This document shows, piece after piece, positions 51,900-63,635 of a stretch of 64,000 nt of DNA. Position 1 is the stretch's first letter, and each line of letters starts with the position of its first letter. The stretch spans positions 62,001 to 126,000 of the forward strand of contig LVLI01000132.1 of assembly GCA_001687465.1 (NCBI GenBank), read 5' to 3'. The DNA comes from Halocafeteria seosinensis (lineage: Eukaryota > Sar > Bigyra > Bicosoecida). Under the pieces are notes generated by a model, which worked only from the letters and a program-made list of their open reading frames with translations, searched no databases and was not told the origin of the DNA. The translations under genes and the position numbers were made by a program.

Positions 51900-53802
51900 A
51901 TGGAGTTCCCCTCCTCCGCCTCCGTGAACGACCGCGGCAACCCAAGAGCGAGTAGCGGAAGTCCAACTGCCGCGAATGGTCTAAGCGCGATCGATGATTA
52001 CCCCCATTATTTGCAGACAGGCAGCAGCCACCGCCCGCCGCAACACTTGCGAATACGGTCTCCTGGTACGGTAAATTCGGAGAGTACAAGCACCACATCT
52101 TCCTCCCACTCCGAAGACTGGAGCGAGGTAAAACTAACGCAAGTCCTGGCTGGACTGCCTGTTTTGGACTACAGCCATTTGCGCTATGAGACAAGCGTAT
52201 GTTGGGGAATCTTTGTGTGTGTTTGTGTATGTGTGGTATCCGCTTCATGGTCTGTATCCCCCTTTGCTTTTACAGAAGACCCAGCGGAACGAAAGTGATA
52301 CCACTGTGGTGGCTGTCAAGGAATGCGTTCAGTTCTATGCCAAGGGTTGCGTGCGATTACGATCCATATTGTGCGCGGTAGAAAGCTTCATCCACCGGCA
52401 ATCACTACAGGTGAAGATGTCGAATCCCAAATCAGCTCAGCCGCACGAGCTGGCAGTGGAGGATCTACTCGCCACTCAGGCAAAGAAGCTGTCGACGGAA
52501 GCCGCGAATGCTGGAGCATGGCAAGTAATGGAAGCTGCGCTGTATGTTTATCGGTTTATACACAAATACTCGCCGTGGATGAAACCCCCGAGAGCTGCCA
52601 GGCAAGAGCGACCTACAGGGGAGCTTTTCAAGAAAGACAGAAGAAAATTCATGAAGCGGTTAACCAATCGTAGGAAACACTTGTTCAAACTCTTGACGAC
52701 GTCCTTTCGGAGGTTTACAAGGATTGTTTCCGAAAAAGTAAGTAGTGGGAGCGTTTTCTGCTGTCCGTCTCGTTCGGTACAACTAGTGGATTGTGTCTTC
52801 CGCGTGGAATTTGTGCAGTACATAAGCCCTGCCGATATCCAAGCTCTGCCGGAAGCATCGGATACCCGTACTGGTTTATCCTTACGCGATTGGTTCCATA
52901 GGCTCAGTGAAACCTCGTTGGAAATTTATATAAAACGGTATTGCTCCATCTACGACGAGATGGTTGCCGCATCTTCCTCCTCTAGGGAAGATTCTTCTGC
53001 AAGGGATTCTTCGTCTGAAAAACAGCCAATAAAACGAGGCACTGGAGCTGAGCTGGTAGAATATATCCCCGACGACGAAGTCGCCAATGACCGAGATGAT
53101 AACACATACGGTCTGAGGGGGTTCCAATGGCCTCCCTTGCATGAAAATGAAGAGCCCTTAATGCATATGGAAGTCGACAAATTCATTGATTCAGACGTAC
53201 AACGAGCTATCCGTTCCTCGGATTGTCCGTTTGATCAGCTGTGCATTACGATGGAGTTCGGCATAGGCTTATACCTTGACTGCTTGGATAGTCTCTGGCA
53301 GATCCTGAAAGCTGCTAGTCTCTACCGGGAGGAAGGAAAGGATGTTATCTTTGATACAGACAAAGGTGAAGATGTAAGGATAGAGTCCATGATCCGCAAC
53401 TGCGCCCACAAGATAAAAGGCGGAGCAGGACAGCTTCACCTGCTTAAACTGTGGAAAGCGGCCCGCTTAGTCGAACTTCCTGCAAAGCAATTGATGAGCA
53501 ATGATCAAAGTTACAGCGATGAAGAGCGGAAGAACTTCCTGAATCGATTCACGAAGTGCAGGAATATTCTGTTTCTCTGGGTCCAGTACCGAAATTTGAG
53601 TGTGCTGTTGCACAGGCTCCCACGTTTCTTTGGCACGACAGTCGACGAGATCCGACGACACTCTGTGGAGTTCGAAGGCGATGAAGGAGAGGCGGATCTC
53701 AGCAATAAGCTACGAAGCATGTCTACGGAGAGTTTTGACAGCTACTTCCGCGGAATTCAAGTGTATGAGCCGTTCAATGATTGCACCTGGGTTCTGAGGT
53801 GA
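51900..53802 (+). CDS. Double HPt-domain protein, paralogue of the upstream gene
   Basis: Three exons (51900-52196, 52276-52737, 52819-53802) give 580 residues. The architecture mirrors the gene upstream: a helical module, the shared VANDRxDNTYG...WPP segment, and a second HPt module with the phosphoacceptor His450 (AHKIKGGAGQLHL). In the first module the His is replaced (Lys170 at the aligned site), so that copy cannot take phosphate. The last intron (52738-52818) sits at the same place as in the paralogue. It is 81 nt with no stop and in phase 0, so unspliced mRNA would add 27 residues. Splicing is supported by the donor (AAA|GTAAGT), the acceptor and the paralogue. There is no CaaX box; the protein ends soon after the final helix. 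The N-terminal ~90 residues are Ser-rich and disordered. The stop lies 9 bp from the next gene's convergent stop. Confidence 0.82.
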
Positions 53803-53811
53803 TAGCGCGCG

Positions 53812-56800
53812 CTAAATCAAGGTGAAGGGTGCGTCTACGGTAACTCTCCTTTCTTGTTCATGACCTGGACCCATGAGTTGGTAGAGAAGGCCGACGTTGC
53901 TGACTTCGATATTCAACGCCTGTAACTGTTCCCACTCGGTCAGCGGTTGGTCTTTTTCACAGGCAGACTCCTCTTCATGTTTCAGTGACAGGGAGTCGTG
54001 CGTTATATCAAATCCCGCAGGTAGTGTCTGGTGGATCGTCGGCGCCTTGCAACTGCTCACTTTCGGTGAAAAAATCCAACCACAGTGAGTACTGGGATCT
54101 AGACCGGAGAGGATCTCCTGTTTGCCATTGGCTAGCGGTACTGCAAATACGCCACTGTGATGTGAGCTAGCCCGATATATCGATTGCCAGTCAACTGGAT
54201 CCCATTTGCTGTTCTTGGCGGGAGGATGGGCCCATGACTTAACGAAAAAATATGGATGACCGTTAGTTGGTTCCTTCTTAACCATTGTCATGGCATGCCC
54301 TAAATGAAAAGCATTGCTTGCATAATACCATTTCACGTGATGATCATCCAGTAGCTGCCGCGTTGACCGGTCAAGAAGTAAGCTGATTTCATCAGACTGG
54401 TTTCGGTGCACTTGTATAGTCCTCTGGTCCGCCGTTACGATCCAGTCTTTTTGAACGCCAGTGACACTTATACGGCGCTGTGTGTGTAGCTCCGTCTCCT
54501 CGGCAGCGCGTCTGCCGGATATATGGGCCGTTTCCTGTATGTTTAAAATCCCCTCACTGGCCTCCGGTTCAGCTACTCTTTGATCTATAGGCTGGTGTAA
54601 CTCCGAAAATGTCTCTGCTACATACACCAGCGTTATTGTAGCAACGTCACTTCTGTTGATCCAGTGTTGAATCCACTGTTTTAATTGTTTGTCGTCGAAT
54701 GGCGGAGAAATTTCGGCAATGAGATTGACCTTGTTGCCGTAGTCCCTTGGAGTTCCGGACCACGCTCTCTCCGTCAGCGAGCGAACCGGTAGTAATATGC
54801 GATGCAGGAAGGCTCCTAGTGTGTTTCTGATAGAAAGGAGCACCCTCTGAAGTAATCGCACCGCGTTGTTCGTGGCAGCTTGCAAGATCGACTCTTGGTA
54901 GTAAGCTCTTCTTCCGAAGCGCGCATGGTCTCCATAATTCTCGATGGCATGGTCAATCAGTGTGTAATGTTTCAGGTAGAAAACACACTCTTCCTTGTGC
55001 TCTTCAGTGAAGTGTCTCTGTAGAAATAATATGTAAATCTCTTGTGGCTAAACACATATACGCGAAAGAAAGTTGTAAAAAATGACACGCACCAGAATGT
55101 AACGCGAAAAACGTGGTAGGACTTCTCCACAGAACGCCGCCATCTTAGACAAGCGATTCCACAGTTCAGCACTTCTTGCCTCAAGGGGACTGTTTCCGTT
55201 TTTCCAATCCTCCCCAAGTGTGCCTGCGACCGCCAACGTGCCACTGAAAATACTTCGTTCTATCGCGGAAGCTGCGAAAGAGTTGTAGCGTGGCTGCAAT
55301 GCCGACAAACATACTACCTGCCTTCCAAGTCGCTCATCTGGAACCTGAAGGGACATAGTCTGAGCGAAACCACTGTACGTCGTTATCCCCAACTGTAGCA
55401 TAAAATCGTCCACCATAGAGTATAGAGTGCGTAAAGGGAGGCCTGGGGCTCCTTCCTGTAGCGCTTCACCAATCCACATATCATCTTGAGGCCAGTGTGC
55501 GGGACATTCACCAAGTCTTGCACACTTCAAAAGTGTGAGCAATTCCAACTCTTGATAAGATTCTTTGGAAGGGTCAGTGGCTCCCCGCGCTTCTACATAC
55601 CTGGTCACAAGATGAAACGGTGCCAACTTTTCCAACAACTGTTGGTGTCTTGTGCTATTCTCCGGCTGCAGAAGTACTACTGTTGCGTATCCCGTGACAA
55701 TAGCGGCGGTGGTATTTCTCGCAGCCTGGGCCTCTCTCCTAGACAGTAAGGGAGGAATTCGCTCAAGCATTGGCCAACAATGACTCGACGTTTCGATACC
55801 CTCTAGGAGAGCCAATAACTTGGACCTGGTGGCATGAGCACATGTGGCCTTCCACCATGGTTTCAAAGAATCTTCTAGACTGTTCAAAATTTGAGGAAAT
55901 TCCCGCTTAAGTTCGGAGACTCTGGGACATACAGTACATGCGTCCTCCACGGAAAGTCCTTGAATAAGAGCGTCTTCGGGTATTTTAGCGGTGGCGTCGG
56001 TCGCTTCTTCTGACTCCGGAAGTTTCACTTCCTTGCCATGTGGTACAATGCTAGGTGGTTGATCAGGCGTGCTACCAGTGAAAGAACCTAGAATATGTTT
56101 TAAATGCTCTATAGAAACAGTCAACGTCTTGTTGACATCTGCTTGTCGCTCTCGGAAACCTTCCATTTTCCGTGAAAACGTGTAGCCGGTGTAACCGCTC
56201 CAGAAGATGCTTGGCTCTGTTTCGTTTTGGCCAAGTTTTTGTAGGAAGACCTTCTCTCCCTCTTCTGCTTCACGTATCTGCTGTTTCTTTTGCTCCCTTA
56301 TCGTCATTGAGTAACCTACCGCCGTCATGCCCCACAGTTCCCATCTACGGATAACTTCTTCTCTTTTCCAGATCACATGCTGCCGACTTTCAAACATTCG
56401 AGCATAGGTTTTTCGCAAATTACTGTTAGATCCTAAGGATACTGCTATTCCTACGTATTCCGCCGGGGTCCTTGCAATTAAGCCGGTGACTCCCATACTC
56501 AGAAGAAGAGAATGTCCCATCCTGCCTCTGAGGAACCTGCACAGAAAATTAGAAGCCTCAGTGTTGCTTGCAGTTGTAATAGGCCGTATTTCGAACTTAC
56601 TCAGTTGGCATCGTTACGAAGGGAATCCCAAGTGATATGGCGTCGGCTGCAGTTTTTGAGCCATCGAACGGAAAAGGGTGGAGTACGACATCTACGCTGG
56701 CGAGAGTTCCCATGAATCTGTCGGAATTCGGCTCTCGTTTGGTCCATATTATTTTTCGCACTACCTCTGGAATACGCTCAGACCATCGGCGCTTGAGAGC

Positions 56801-59267
56801 ATCCGTCCATTCTTCTTTACGTCCCTGACAGAATGATCATTGAAGACCTGTGTGTCTATAGGGAACGAGTTCGGAGCAGACTCCACTTACCTCTACCATC
56901 AGTAGATAAAACTTCTCTGAAGAAGCCAGAATATCACGAAGAACATTGTCAAAATATGGGTGAAACTTATAAGAACTTTGTAAGCAACCAAACAAAACGT
57001 CGTCGTGCGATAGTCCCCAATCGGTCTTCGTACGAAGGTACTCTTTCGGGGGATCAGGGACTCTCTCATAGTAAATCCCTTGTCCTCCCATTCGAAACAA
57101 TTGCTCCGAGTAATGGGTGTAAGAGTCGATACTTTCCATTTTATCTGCATTTTTTCATTAAGAGTTTGTATTAAAGCTATGCAGTAATGGCCAAATGACC
57201 CAAATATCTTGAATCTACCTTACCTCCGGAAATGAAGAAGTCTAATGTATCGATATGTCCGCTGCTAATAGGGTTGCCCCAAAAGACGGCCTGTACTTTA
57301 GCGAGCCGGGATGATGCCAACTGGTACGCGCCTAGCTCGGAATATTGATCTGAAAACACAAGAATGTCCAACTGTTTAGAAGCAATTGCTTCGCGCATGT
57401 CGGCTATGTTTTCGTTCAACTCAATTGTTAAATCTGCAGCGTCAAGAATGTCGTTGTTCAAGTAGTAGCCTGCACCTTTGCGGTAAAACACGGACACATG
57501 ATAGTGATGACGATCCATGTTCTGGATAATTCCTTGGAGTAACTGTCCATGTGCATGATTCACGGTAAAATATTTGCTGTAAAACCCAATGCGTATTTTC
57601 CTACGCCCCTCGCTAAGATCGTTCGCTAGATTATTGGTTTCTGTATTTCGAAGATGTTGTGCCACGTACAATTGCTTCGGCTCCAATACCGCTGCTAGAT
57701 CTGCAAGGAATGGCAAATCGTTCATTCCATGGTATGGAAGATAGAAAGGGAGCTCGATTCTCTCGAGATCGTCCACGTTGACCACTCCTTTGCCCCGTAA
57801 GCCACCTAGAATCTGTTGCATTTTTCCACGTTGACGCAGAATTGACTGCTCACTTGCTGCCACTGCCGGAAGCAACAACGCGGCCCGTAGCATCAATATC
57901 GGGTTAGAACTAGCTCGGGAGGCGTAAAGTAGCAGGTCTTGTGCATGGGTTACCGATTCTTCGGTGAAGTCACTGGCGAGATTCTCTCCGAGCATCCTGG
58001 CTAATTCTGGGTCAAACCTATTGCTCAATAGGCTGCTCGTCATAGTTTGTCTGGCAGCACGTGTGTCTCCAAGAGCATTGAAAGCAAGAGACAAATTATT
58101 TATAACATTTATATCATCACTTTTGAGTTGGAGAGCAACAGTGTACCATCTGACGCTTTGGGAAGGGTTACCTGCATACTGATAACAAGCACCAATGTTT
58201 AACAGCAAAGCTTCAATTTTCAATGCCGGTAGCGTGGTGTTGCGCTTTAGTGAACGCGGAGGGGGTGGTGGTTTCCACTGGTCCAGCTGCTGCTCGAGAT
58301 TTTGCTCAGATAAGCCAATCAAAAGCAAAACAGCCTTCCATTTGTTCAAAGCTTCCATATAGTCCTTCTCAGCGAATGATATTTCAGCGCTTTGCCACAT
58401 TAACCAAACCTGGGACAAACGCACTTGTCGATGAATTTTGACTGAACTTATCTGGGCCTTTGCTTGTGACAACTCTTTCTGGTCTATCAATTTCCGAACT
58501 CCATGGACTAAAACCTCCAATTCTCTCAAGTGCTGTTGCTCAAGCGGCTGTCCCTCAGAAGTGGGAGTTGAAGCGTGGAAGATTGCTGGAAGTTCTTCTG
58601 CAAAATTGCTAGGTCCATTTGTCAGCGACAGGTTACCAGTGTCCACTAACGCCCACGGGGTGACATCGGGTATCCATTGGAAAGGAAGCGATATAGTGAA
58701 GTGTCCTTTTGCTAGTCCCAGTTTTTCCAGTTCTTTTTCCACCTTACTGCGAACTATTTCGTGAGATAGTGCGGCATGCACATTATACATTCGAGGAATT
58801 ACCTCAGCCGTGCTTCCTAATTCACACCAAACATCGTTGTATTGCCATAGCGCGTCTTGGTACATCCCATTCGTGTATAAGTAGTCGCCATACAACAACT
58901 TAACGGCTAGAGAGGCATTTGCCACTTGCACTGCATGCTTTAAATTATCTAAAGCAATTTGAATTCTTCCAAACACTTTCTGCACTTGCGCTAAGTAAAC
59001 TAATGAGGCCACATCTTCCGGATCTTCTCGTACTCGCTGACTGAAACAAATTTCTGCATCATCCCATGCATTGACCACTGTGAAGTGCAAACATGGAACT
59101 TTATTCGTGTCGATGAAGATATCTCCGGTCACACGTATCAAGGAATTCGCATTCTCGTTGGCGGCCTTGGCAATGTGTGAAAACTGCAGCTGAAAACCCA
59201 ACAACGTAACCAAAGCCACCAAACATGTTACAGGGGAACGACCGTGACAAGAGTAGGCGTTTTTCAT
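53812..59267 (-). CDS. OGT-like (GT41) glycosyltransferase with signal peptide, TPRs and long unknown extension
   Basis: Five exons (59267-57224, 57144-56891, 56824-56601, 56536-55093, 55017-53812) rebuild a 1,723-residue protein. Residues ~12-32 are hydrophobic, followed by AKA|A, a plausible signal peptide. TPR-like helices fill ~60-430. The catalytic part resembles O-GlcNAc transferase/SPINDLY (GT41): RIGFYS...NHAHGQLL near 555-575 (catalytic-region His kept), Gln737 and Lys741 in the UDP-binding QSSYKFHP segment, HPFPFDGSKTAADA, and SLLLSMGVTGLIA. GT41 enzymes add GlcNAc or fucose to Ser/Thr of proteins and are normally nucleocytoplasmic, so a secretory form is unusual. After ~885 comes an extension of about 840 residues without a domain I can name. 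It includes a segment rich in Trp, His and Ser near the end (SSHHSGVFAVPL). The enzyme presumably works in the ER/Golgi lumen if the signal is real. Confidence 0.85.
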
Positions 59268-59647
59268 TTTCCATCCACTTAGTATTGTCCTATAATTGTC
59301 CTCTACCGCGGCTTCCAGTATTGGGGTCTTTGTTGCTCTCTCAAAGGCTACCGCCGGTCGCAGATGTTGCCATCATCTAATAGATCAAACTATATGTATA
59401 CTTCTACCTTTTCCTTTGTCTTATCACTGTCCACATAAAACCACTATGGTACAGGCAACTAGCAGAGCCTCGTGGAATTTTGTGTCCCGTTTCTCTCTCT
59501 GTCAGACTGTGAAACATTTGTTTGCTTCCTCGGGCCCTTCACGCGCCAACCGTCTCTTTAGTGTTGTCAAAAGAGGGTGTTTAGGCACGCAAGAGGGATG
59601 CTGCCAAACTTCAGAGATATCTGTACTTTCGGAAGCAGTCGAACGTG
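59268..59647. other. Divergent promoter region
   Basis: 380 bp between the OGT-like gene (-) and the CDK5RAP3-like gene (+). An ORF with an ATG at 59446 runs through it but is out of phase with the downstream exons, so I treat it as leader sequence. Confidence 0.4.
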
Positions 59648-61537
59648 ATGGAGAGCTTATTGTCGTGGGGGAAAGGGGGAAACACTTCCGGTCAGTCCGT
59701 GGAACTGGAATTGAAATACGACTCCTTGACTCGTACGTTGTCTATTTCTGCTGGTTTCTAAGCTTCATAGAGCTTGTTGGGTGAGCGTTTTCATCGCTTT
59801 CTTACGCGCAACCAAAGTACGGGAAGCCAGATGTATGCTTGCCTTTGGTTACAGAAGCCCTCGAGAACCGACATTTACTCCCCAAAGATTGGGCGACACA
59901 GTTGGATACATTCATTTCTCAACAATTGAAACCAGTGCTCCAGAGGGTCACTGTGTACACCGAGGAGAAAGGATGGCGTCTCCAGTCTTTTCATGGTAAG
60001 GCTCCTCTTTATCTTCTAGGCCCTGCTTCTCTGCTGGTGCATGCAGTTTCACACACATCGCAGGTCTCGACTGGGATGTTCGCCTTTCGTACCCAGCTGT
60101 AGATAAATGCTTCCAGGAGCTTTTAGAGAAGATGCGAGAGATAGGAGAAGCTGGGAAAACATTACTACGATATGTATGTCTGAGGGTTTGGATGGGATGA
60201 AAGATGAATCTTGACTTGTCTGGCCAATCGCAGTTTGCTAACCCCTTGCTGGAAGCTCTTAGTACCGTCCTCAAGGAGTATCGTAACCGTAATCTTCATT
60301 TGGCGTACTCGGCAAAACTTTTATTGCAACTCGGGAAATTTGATGCGTGAGTCGAAAACGCGTTATATATAGGTTTGGGATCCCGTGTGAGTTAACCTCG
60401 GTAGACTCCTTCCCAGAAACGAGCTTCGAATGTCGAAAGCGGGCGCTGAAAAGAAGATGGGCGACGCACAACAACGAATACAAGTAATTGCTTATCATCT
60501 CTGCACTACAATTGTGTATCGTTTTAGTGATTATCTAGTGAATGTTGTTCCTGCAGGAATGCCGACGAGCCATAGCGAAAGCAACGGAGGATCTGAAGCA
60601 AGCTTGCAATGCATATCAGATTGACTCTCGCCATCTCCACAGTTCTGAAGCAACCAATAAGGAGGAAATCGTGAAAACTACGCTCCTATGGAGTGTCGCA
60701 GACCGTGTTCCTTCAGTTAACCGGGCTGAAAGTCTGCTTGCAAGCCCTGAATTGCAACAACTGATAGAGTTCTACGAGAGTTTCGCGGCGTACATGTACG
60801 AAATTTCTGCCGTGATACTCCAACATTCTCAAAGCTACTCAAAGAACACTCAGAAATACTCGTTTCCGACCCTGGATTCGCTTAAGGAGAGCAGCCATGC
60901 TGGTTGGCAAGTTCAAGAAGGTGATATCCGCAATATGATCCACCAGCGTCTATATCCTCATGTCGAACTAGAATTGGATCCCAATTCCAGCTCATTAAAA
61001 CCAGCTAACAACAACATTAACAGCGGCAATTGCATTAATGATCACCCGTTACTCTCATCTTCGAAGCGAGTTCAAATTACATGTGATTTGAAGAAGTTAC
61101 TTTGCTTTCTGACCCAACGTACCCAAATGGAACGCGGTGACATCCGTTTGGCTGTAGGAGACCAATTGCCTGGTGCAACTTCTGCTATCAGTGGTTTCGA
61201 CTGGGCAGATAAAATGAAAACGGCCGATGAGTTAGCCAACATTCTGACAGATGAGGAACTGTGCGCAACACTGTCGTTTCTCTGGTCGGACACTGCTTTG
61301 AATACTATCACTGATCAAGTAATGGAGAAGGTACACAATGTTTCGAGGGCTGAAAGCAGGTTAGAACGCAGTTTCGAGACTGTCGAGGAAAGGAAAAAAG
61401 AGATACAAGAGGTGGACGAGAAGTTGTCAACACTGCTTGATCACTTTAAGTGGATAAAGCGAGACTTCGAAGCACATATGTCGCACGCATGTAAGGGAGC
61501 AAACATCTCAGTTACAGGTGGGCAGATCTTCGAATAA
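59648..61537 (+). CDS. CDK5RAP3-like protein (UFMylation pathway)
   Basis: Six exons (59648-59732, 59855-59995, 60064-60173, 60234-60346, 60417-60483, 60557-61537) join in frame to 498 residues; human CDK5RAP3 has 506. CDK5RAP3 (C53/LZAP) works with the UFL1-DDRGK1 ligase to attach UFM1 to ribosomal protein at the ER, and takes part in ER-phagy. Recognisable matches are the N-terminal LTQALENRHLLPKDW (family: L.WLVDRRx.PKDW), the helical stretch LLEALSTVLKEYRNRNLHL, the coiled-coil core QECRRAIAKA and the C-terminal end around FEAHMSHACKGANISV. The shuffled UFIM/AIM motifs between the coiled coils are not obvious here. The start was chosen because its exon reads into exon 2 in the right phase; the larger ORF beginning 59446 does not. 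The long first intron (122 nt) is the weakest part. Confidence 0.78.
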
Positions 61538-61563
61538 TGAAACATGATAATATATTGTTAAAT

Positions 61564-63635
61564 CTAAGAAGAAAGCAGCACTGGTGCGATTCGTCTCCGT
61601 TTAGGCTGTTCTTCCGAAGATTGGGTTGCTTCGCTAGTGGCAGCAGAAAAATTTCCCTCGGAAGTTGCTCCATTCGGTGATTTCTTGGTAATAGTATCGC
61701 CTGCTGTACGAGTGCTGGTAGAAGATGCCGCTGGAGACCCCTCCGTGGTTACGCTGGATTTCTGGCATTCCGCAGTGGAAGTGTTGGGGTTTGACGTTGG
61801 GCTAGAGTACTTCGAACCTGCGGAGTTCGGTTCCTCCGGTTCCGCACTCTTATACGTTCTGGCTAACGTCATGGCCTTCTGAAGTTGTACTGGAAGCTCC
61901 GATGCGGGTATTTTTTCTCCGAGTTCGTTGTTCTCGAAGACAGCCACGGAGCAGTAGCCGTCCAGCGATGATGTCATCAGCATGTTTCCGCTAGCAGACC
62001 TGGATATCGAACAGCGTGCAACCGGATGAGTCACGTAGTAAAGAATATTAGCTCACGTACCATGCTAAGTCAGTAAGCTTTTCAAAGTGAACATTGGCAA
62101 TAGCACCAATTGGCAGCGGTTGCTGCGTGTCGTAAAATAGGATGCTCTCAAGGCTTGCAACTGCGAAAATGCTCCTATAGGGGAAGTCAAACAGACTGCT
62201 GTGAGTTAATTGTTGGTTGCCTTCGCTCTTTTCCCGTAGCCGATAAAGAGATTTCGAACTTCGCACTGCCACCGAGGGCGATGGTATCCCAGGAAGCTGG
62301 GTTGCGGGGTGGTCCCAATAGTGTCGAGTATACAAAAAGGAAGTTGGGCTACCTTCTGGCGATTGTCCGCATGGGGCTACCAGTAGACTGCCGTCAGGTG
62401 TCCAATCCGGCCTCCGGAAAAAAGAAGGGACAGTTTCATCCATATATAGTCTTCTCTTGCTCGTTTTCGTCTTATTCGGTTCTTCTGTTTCTCGGGTGTC
62501 TCCAGCTACTGAAGCATCGTAGTATCTTGAAGCAGACTTCAAAGTGAAATTAAAGGGACGCTTCGGAGGAGTATAAAAAGGCATGTTTGTCGCATTGGCG
62601 ATGTTATCTTCTGCTTTCTCCACGGCCGCATTCTGTTTCTGCTCGTTTCTCGCCGTTTGTTCTACTGACCGGATTGCGGATTTGGAAACAGATAACCCGT
62701 ACACTCGGAGGCTTCTGTCGCAGGATTGAGTAGCAACGTAATCCCCAAGAGGATCCCACGCTACACCCTGGACGAAGTTGTTGTGATCCTTCAGTGTCTG
62801 CAGTATGCGTCCTGCGGTACCAAAACTCTTAGTCGTGGACCCGGCCTGACGAAAATGTCGATTCTCTTCTCGCGTACCTTTCTCTGCGTCCCATATCAGT
62901 GAGGTATTATCCACGGACCCGGATGCTATTCTGCTACAATCGGGAGACCAACTAATAGAGTAGACATCCGACGTGTGACCTCTGCGACAGGGGGAATATG
63001 CAAGTCTGAAGAACAGGACAATTGCCTGCCCTAGTGCAGGTTGCGAGAACAAGTACCTCAAAAGCGTTTTGGATAGGTCATTTTCTGATTCCACGTCCTT
63101 CCAAGTTTTGCCGTTCTTAGCCTTCCAAAGAAATATGCTAGAGTCTGTAGTGAGGAGCATGGCTCGATACAGTCTATCTATGAAAGACTTCCTCTTTATG
63201 AACTTACCATCACCTCCAGAGGCTAACGTTTTGCCTGCAATATTTACAACAACAAAAAAGTGAAGAACTTCGGTGTTTCGTCGTATCTCAATAACACAAC
63301 TCCTCGTACCATCGGGTGAGAACCGGACGACGTTAACAGTCCCAATATGGCCAGGAAGACTGAACAAGAAGGTCGGCGACGGGCTTGCGTTTTCGTTACC
63401 CGACGCATCAGTTCCCTGTTTGATTTCGACTTTCCAAATCTGCATTCATTTACACGTCCATACCCCCTCTGTGGTCCTTGATGAATTGAGCCTCCTCTCT
63501 TACCTTGACTTCTTCATCAGCTCCTGCGGTGGCTAACAATCCTTCCTCTGTGGGATGAAAGTCCAGCGACAGGATTGGATCATTTTTACCCCCTACACGA
63601 GCGTGCCAAGCGACTTCTAACACCTTGACTTTCAT
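61564..63635 (-). CDS. Chromatin assembly factor 1 p60 subunit (CAF-1B), WD40 protein
   Basis: Six exons (63635-63504, 63439-63310, 63234-63208, 63144-63057, 62981-62061, 61999-61564) give 577 residues; human CHAF1B is 559. CAF-1 deposits histones H3-H4 onto newly replicated DNA, and p60 is its seven-bladed WD40 subunit that contacts ASF1. Landmarks: VLEVAWHAR at the start, RGHTSDVYSISWSPD, GSVDNTSLIWD, HNNFVQGVAWDP, CDRSLRVY, and MTSSLDGYCSVAVFENNELG, the last spliced after the AW of blade seven. Exon 3 is a 27-nt micro-exon whose omission or inclusion keeps the frame. The C-terminal ~120 residues are Ser/Thr/Glu-rich, like the disordered tail of CHAF1B, ending in a basic KRRRIAPVLLSS. It converges on the CDK5RAP3-like gene, 26 bp stop to stop. 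The splice joins all fall within recognisable WD40 blades, so confidence is high. Confidence 0.92.

Noticed and set aside
52186-53802. Continuous reading of the second HPt gene from 52186 without introns
   Set aside because: The start codon of that frame lies in intron sequence, good splice sites exist at both gaps, and the paralogue has an intron at the equivalent position.
53812-59267. Three separate minus-strand genes (one per long open frame)
   Set aside because: GT41 motifs continue across the gaps in the right order, and every gap has a phase-matched GT..AG intron, so they are exons of one gene.
59296-59784. A 162-residue frame with an ATG at 59446 as the start of the CDK5RAP3-like protein
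   Set aside because: Joined at the 59733 donor it enters exon 2 in the wrong phase and hits a stop; the ATG at 59648 reads through correctly.
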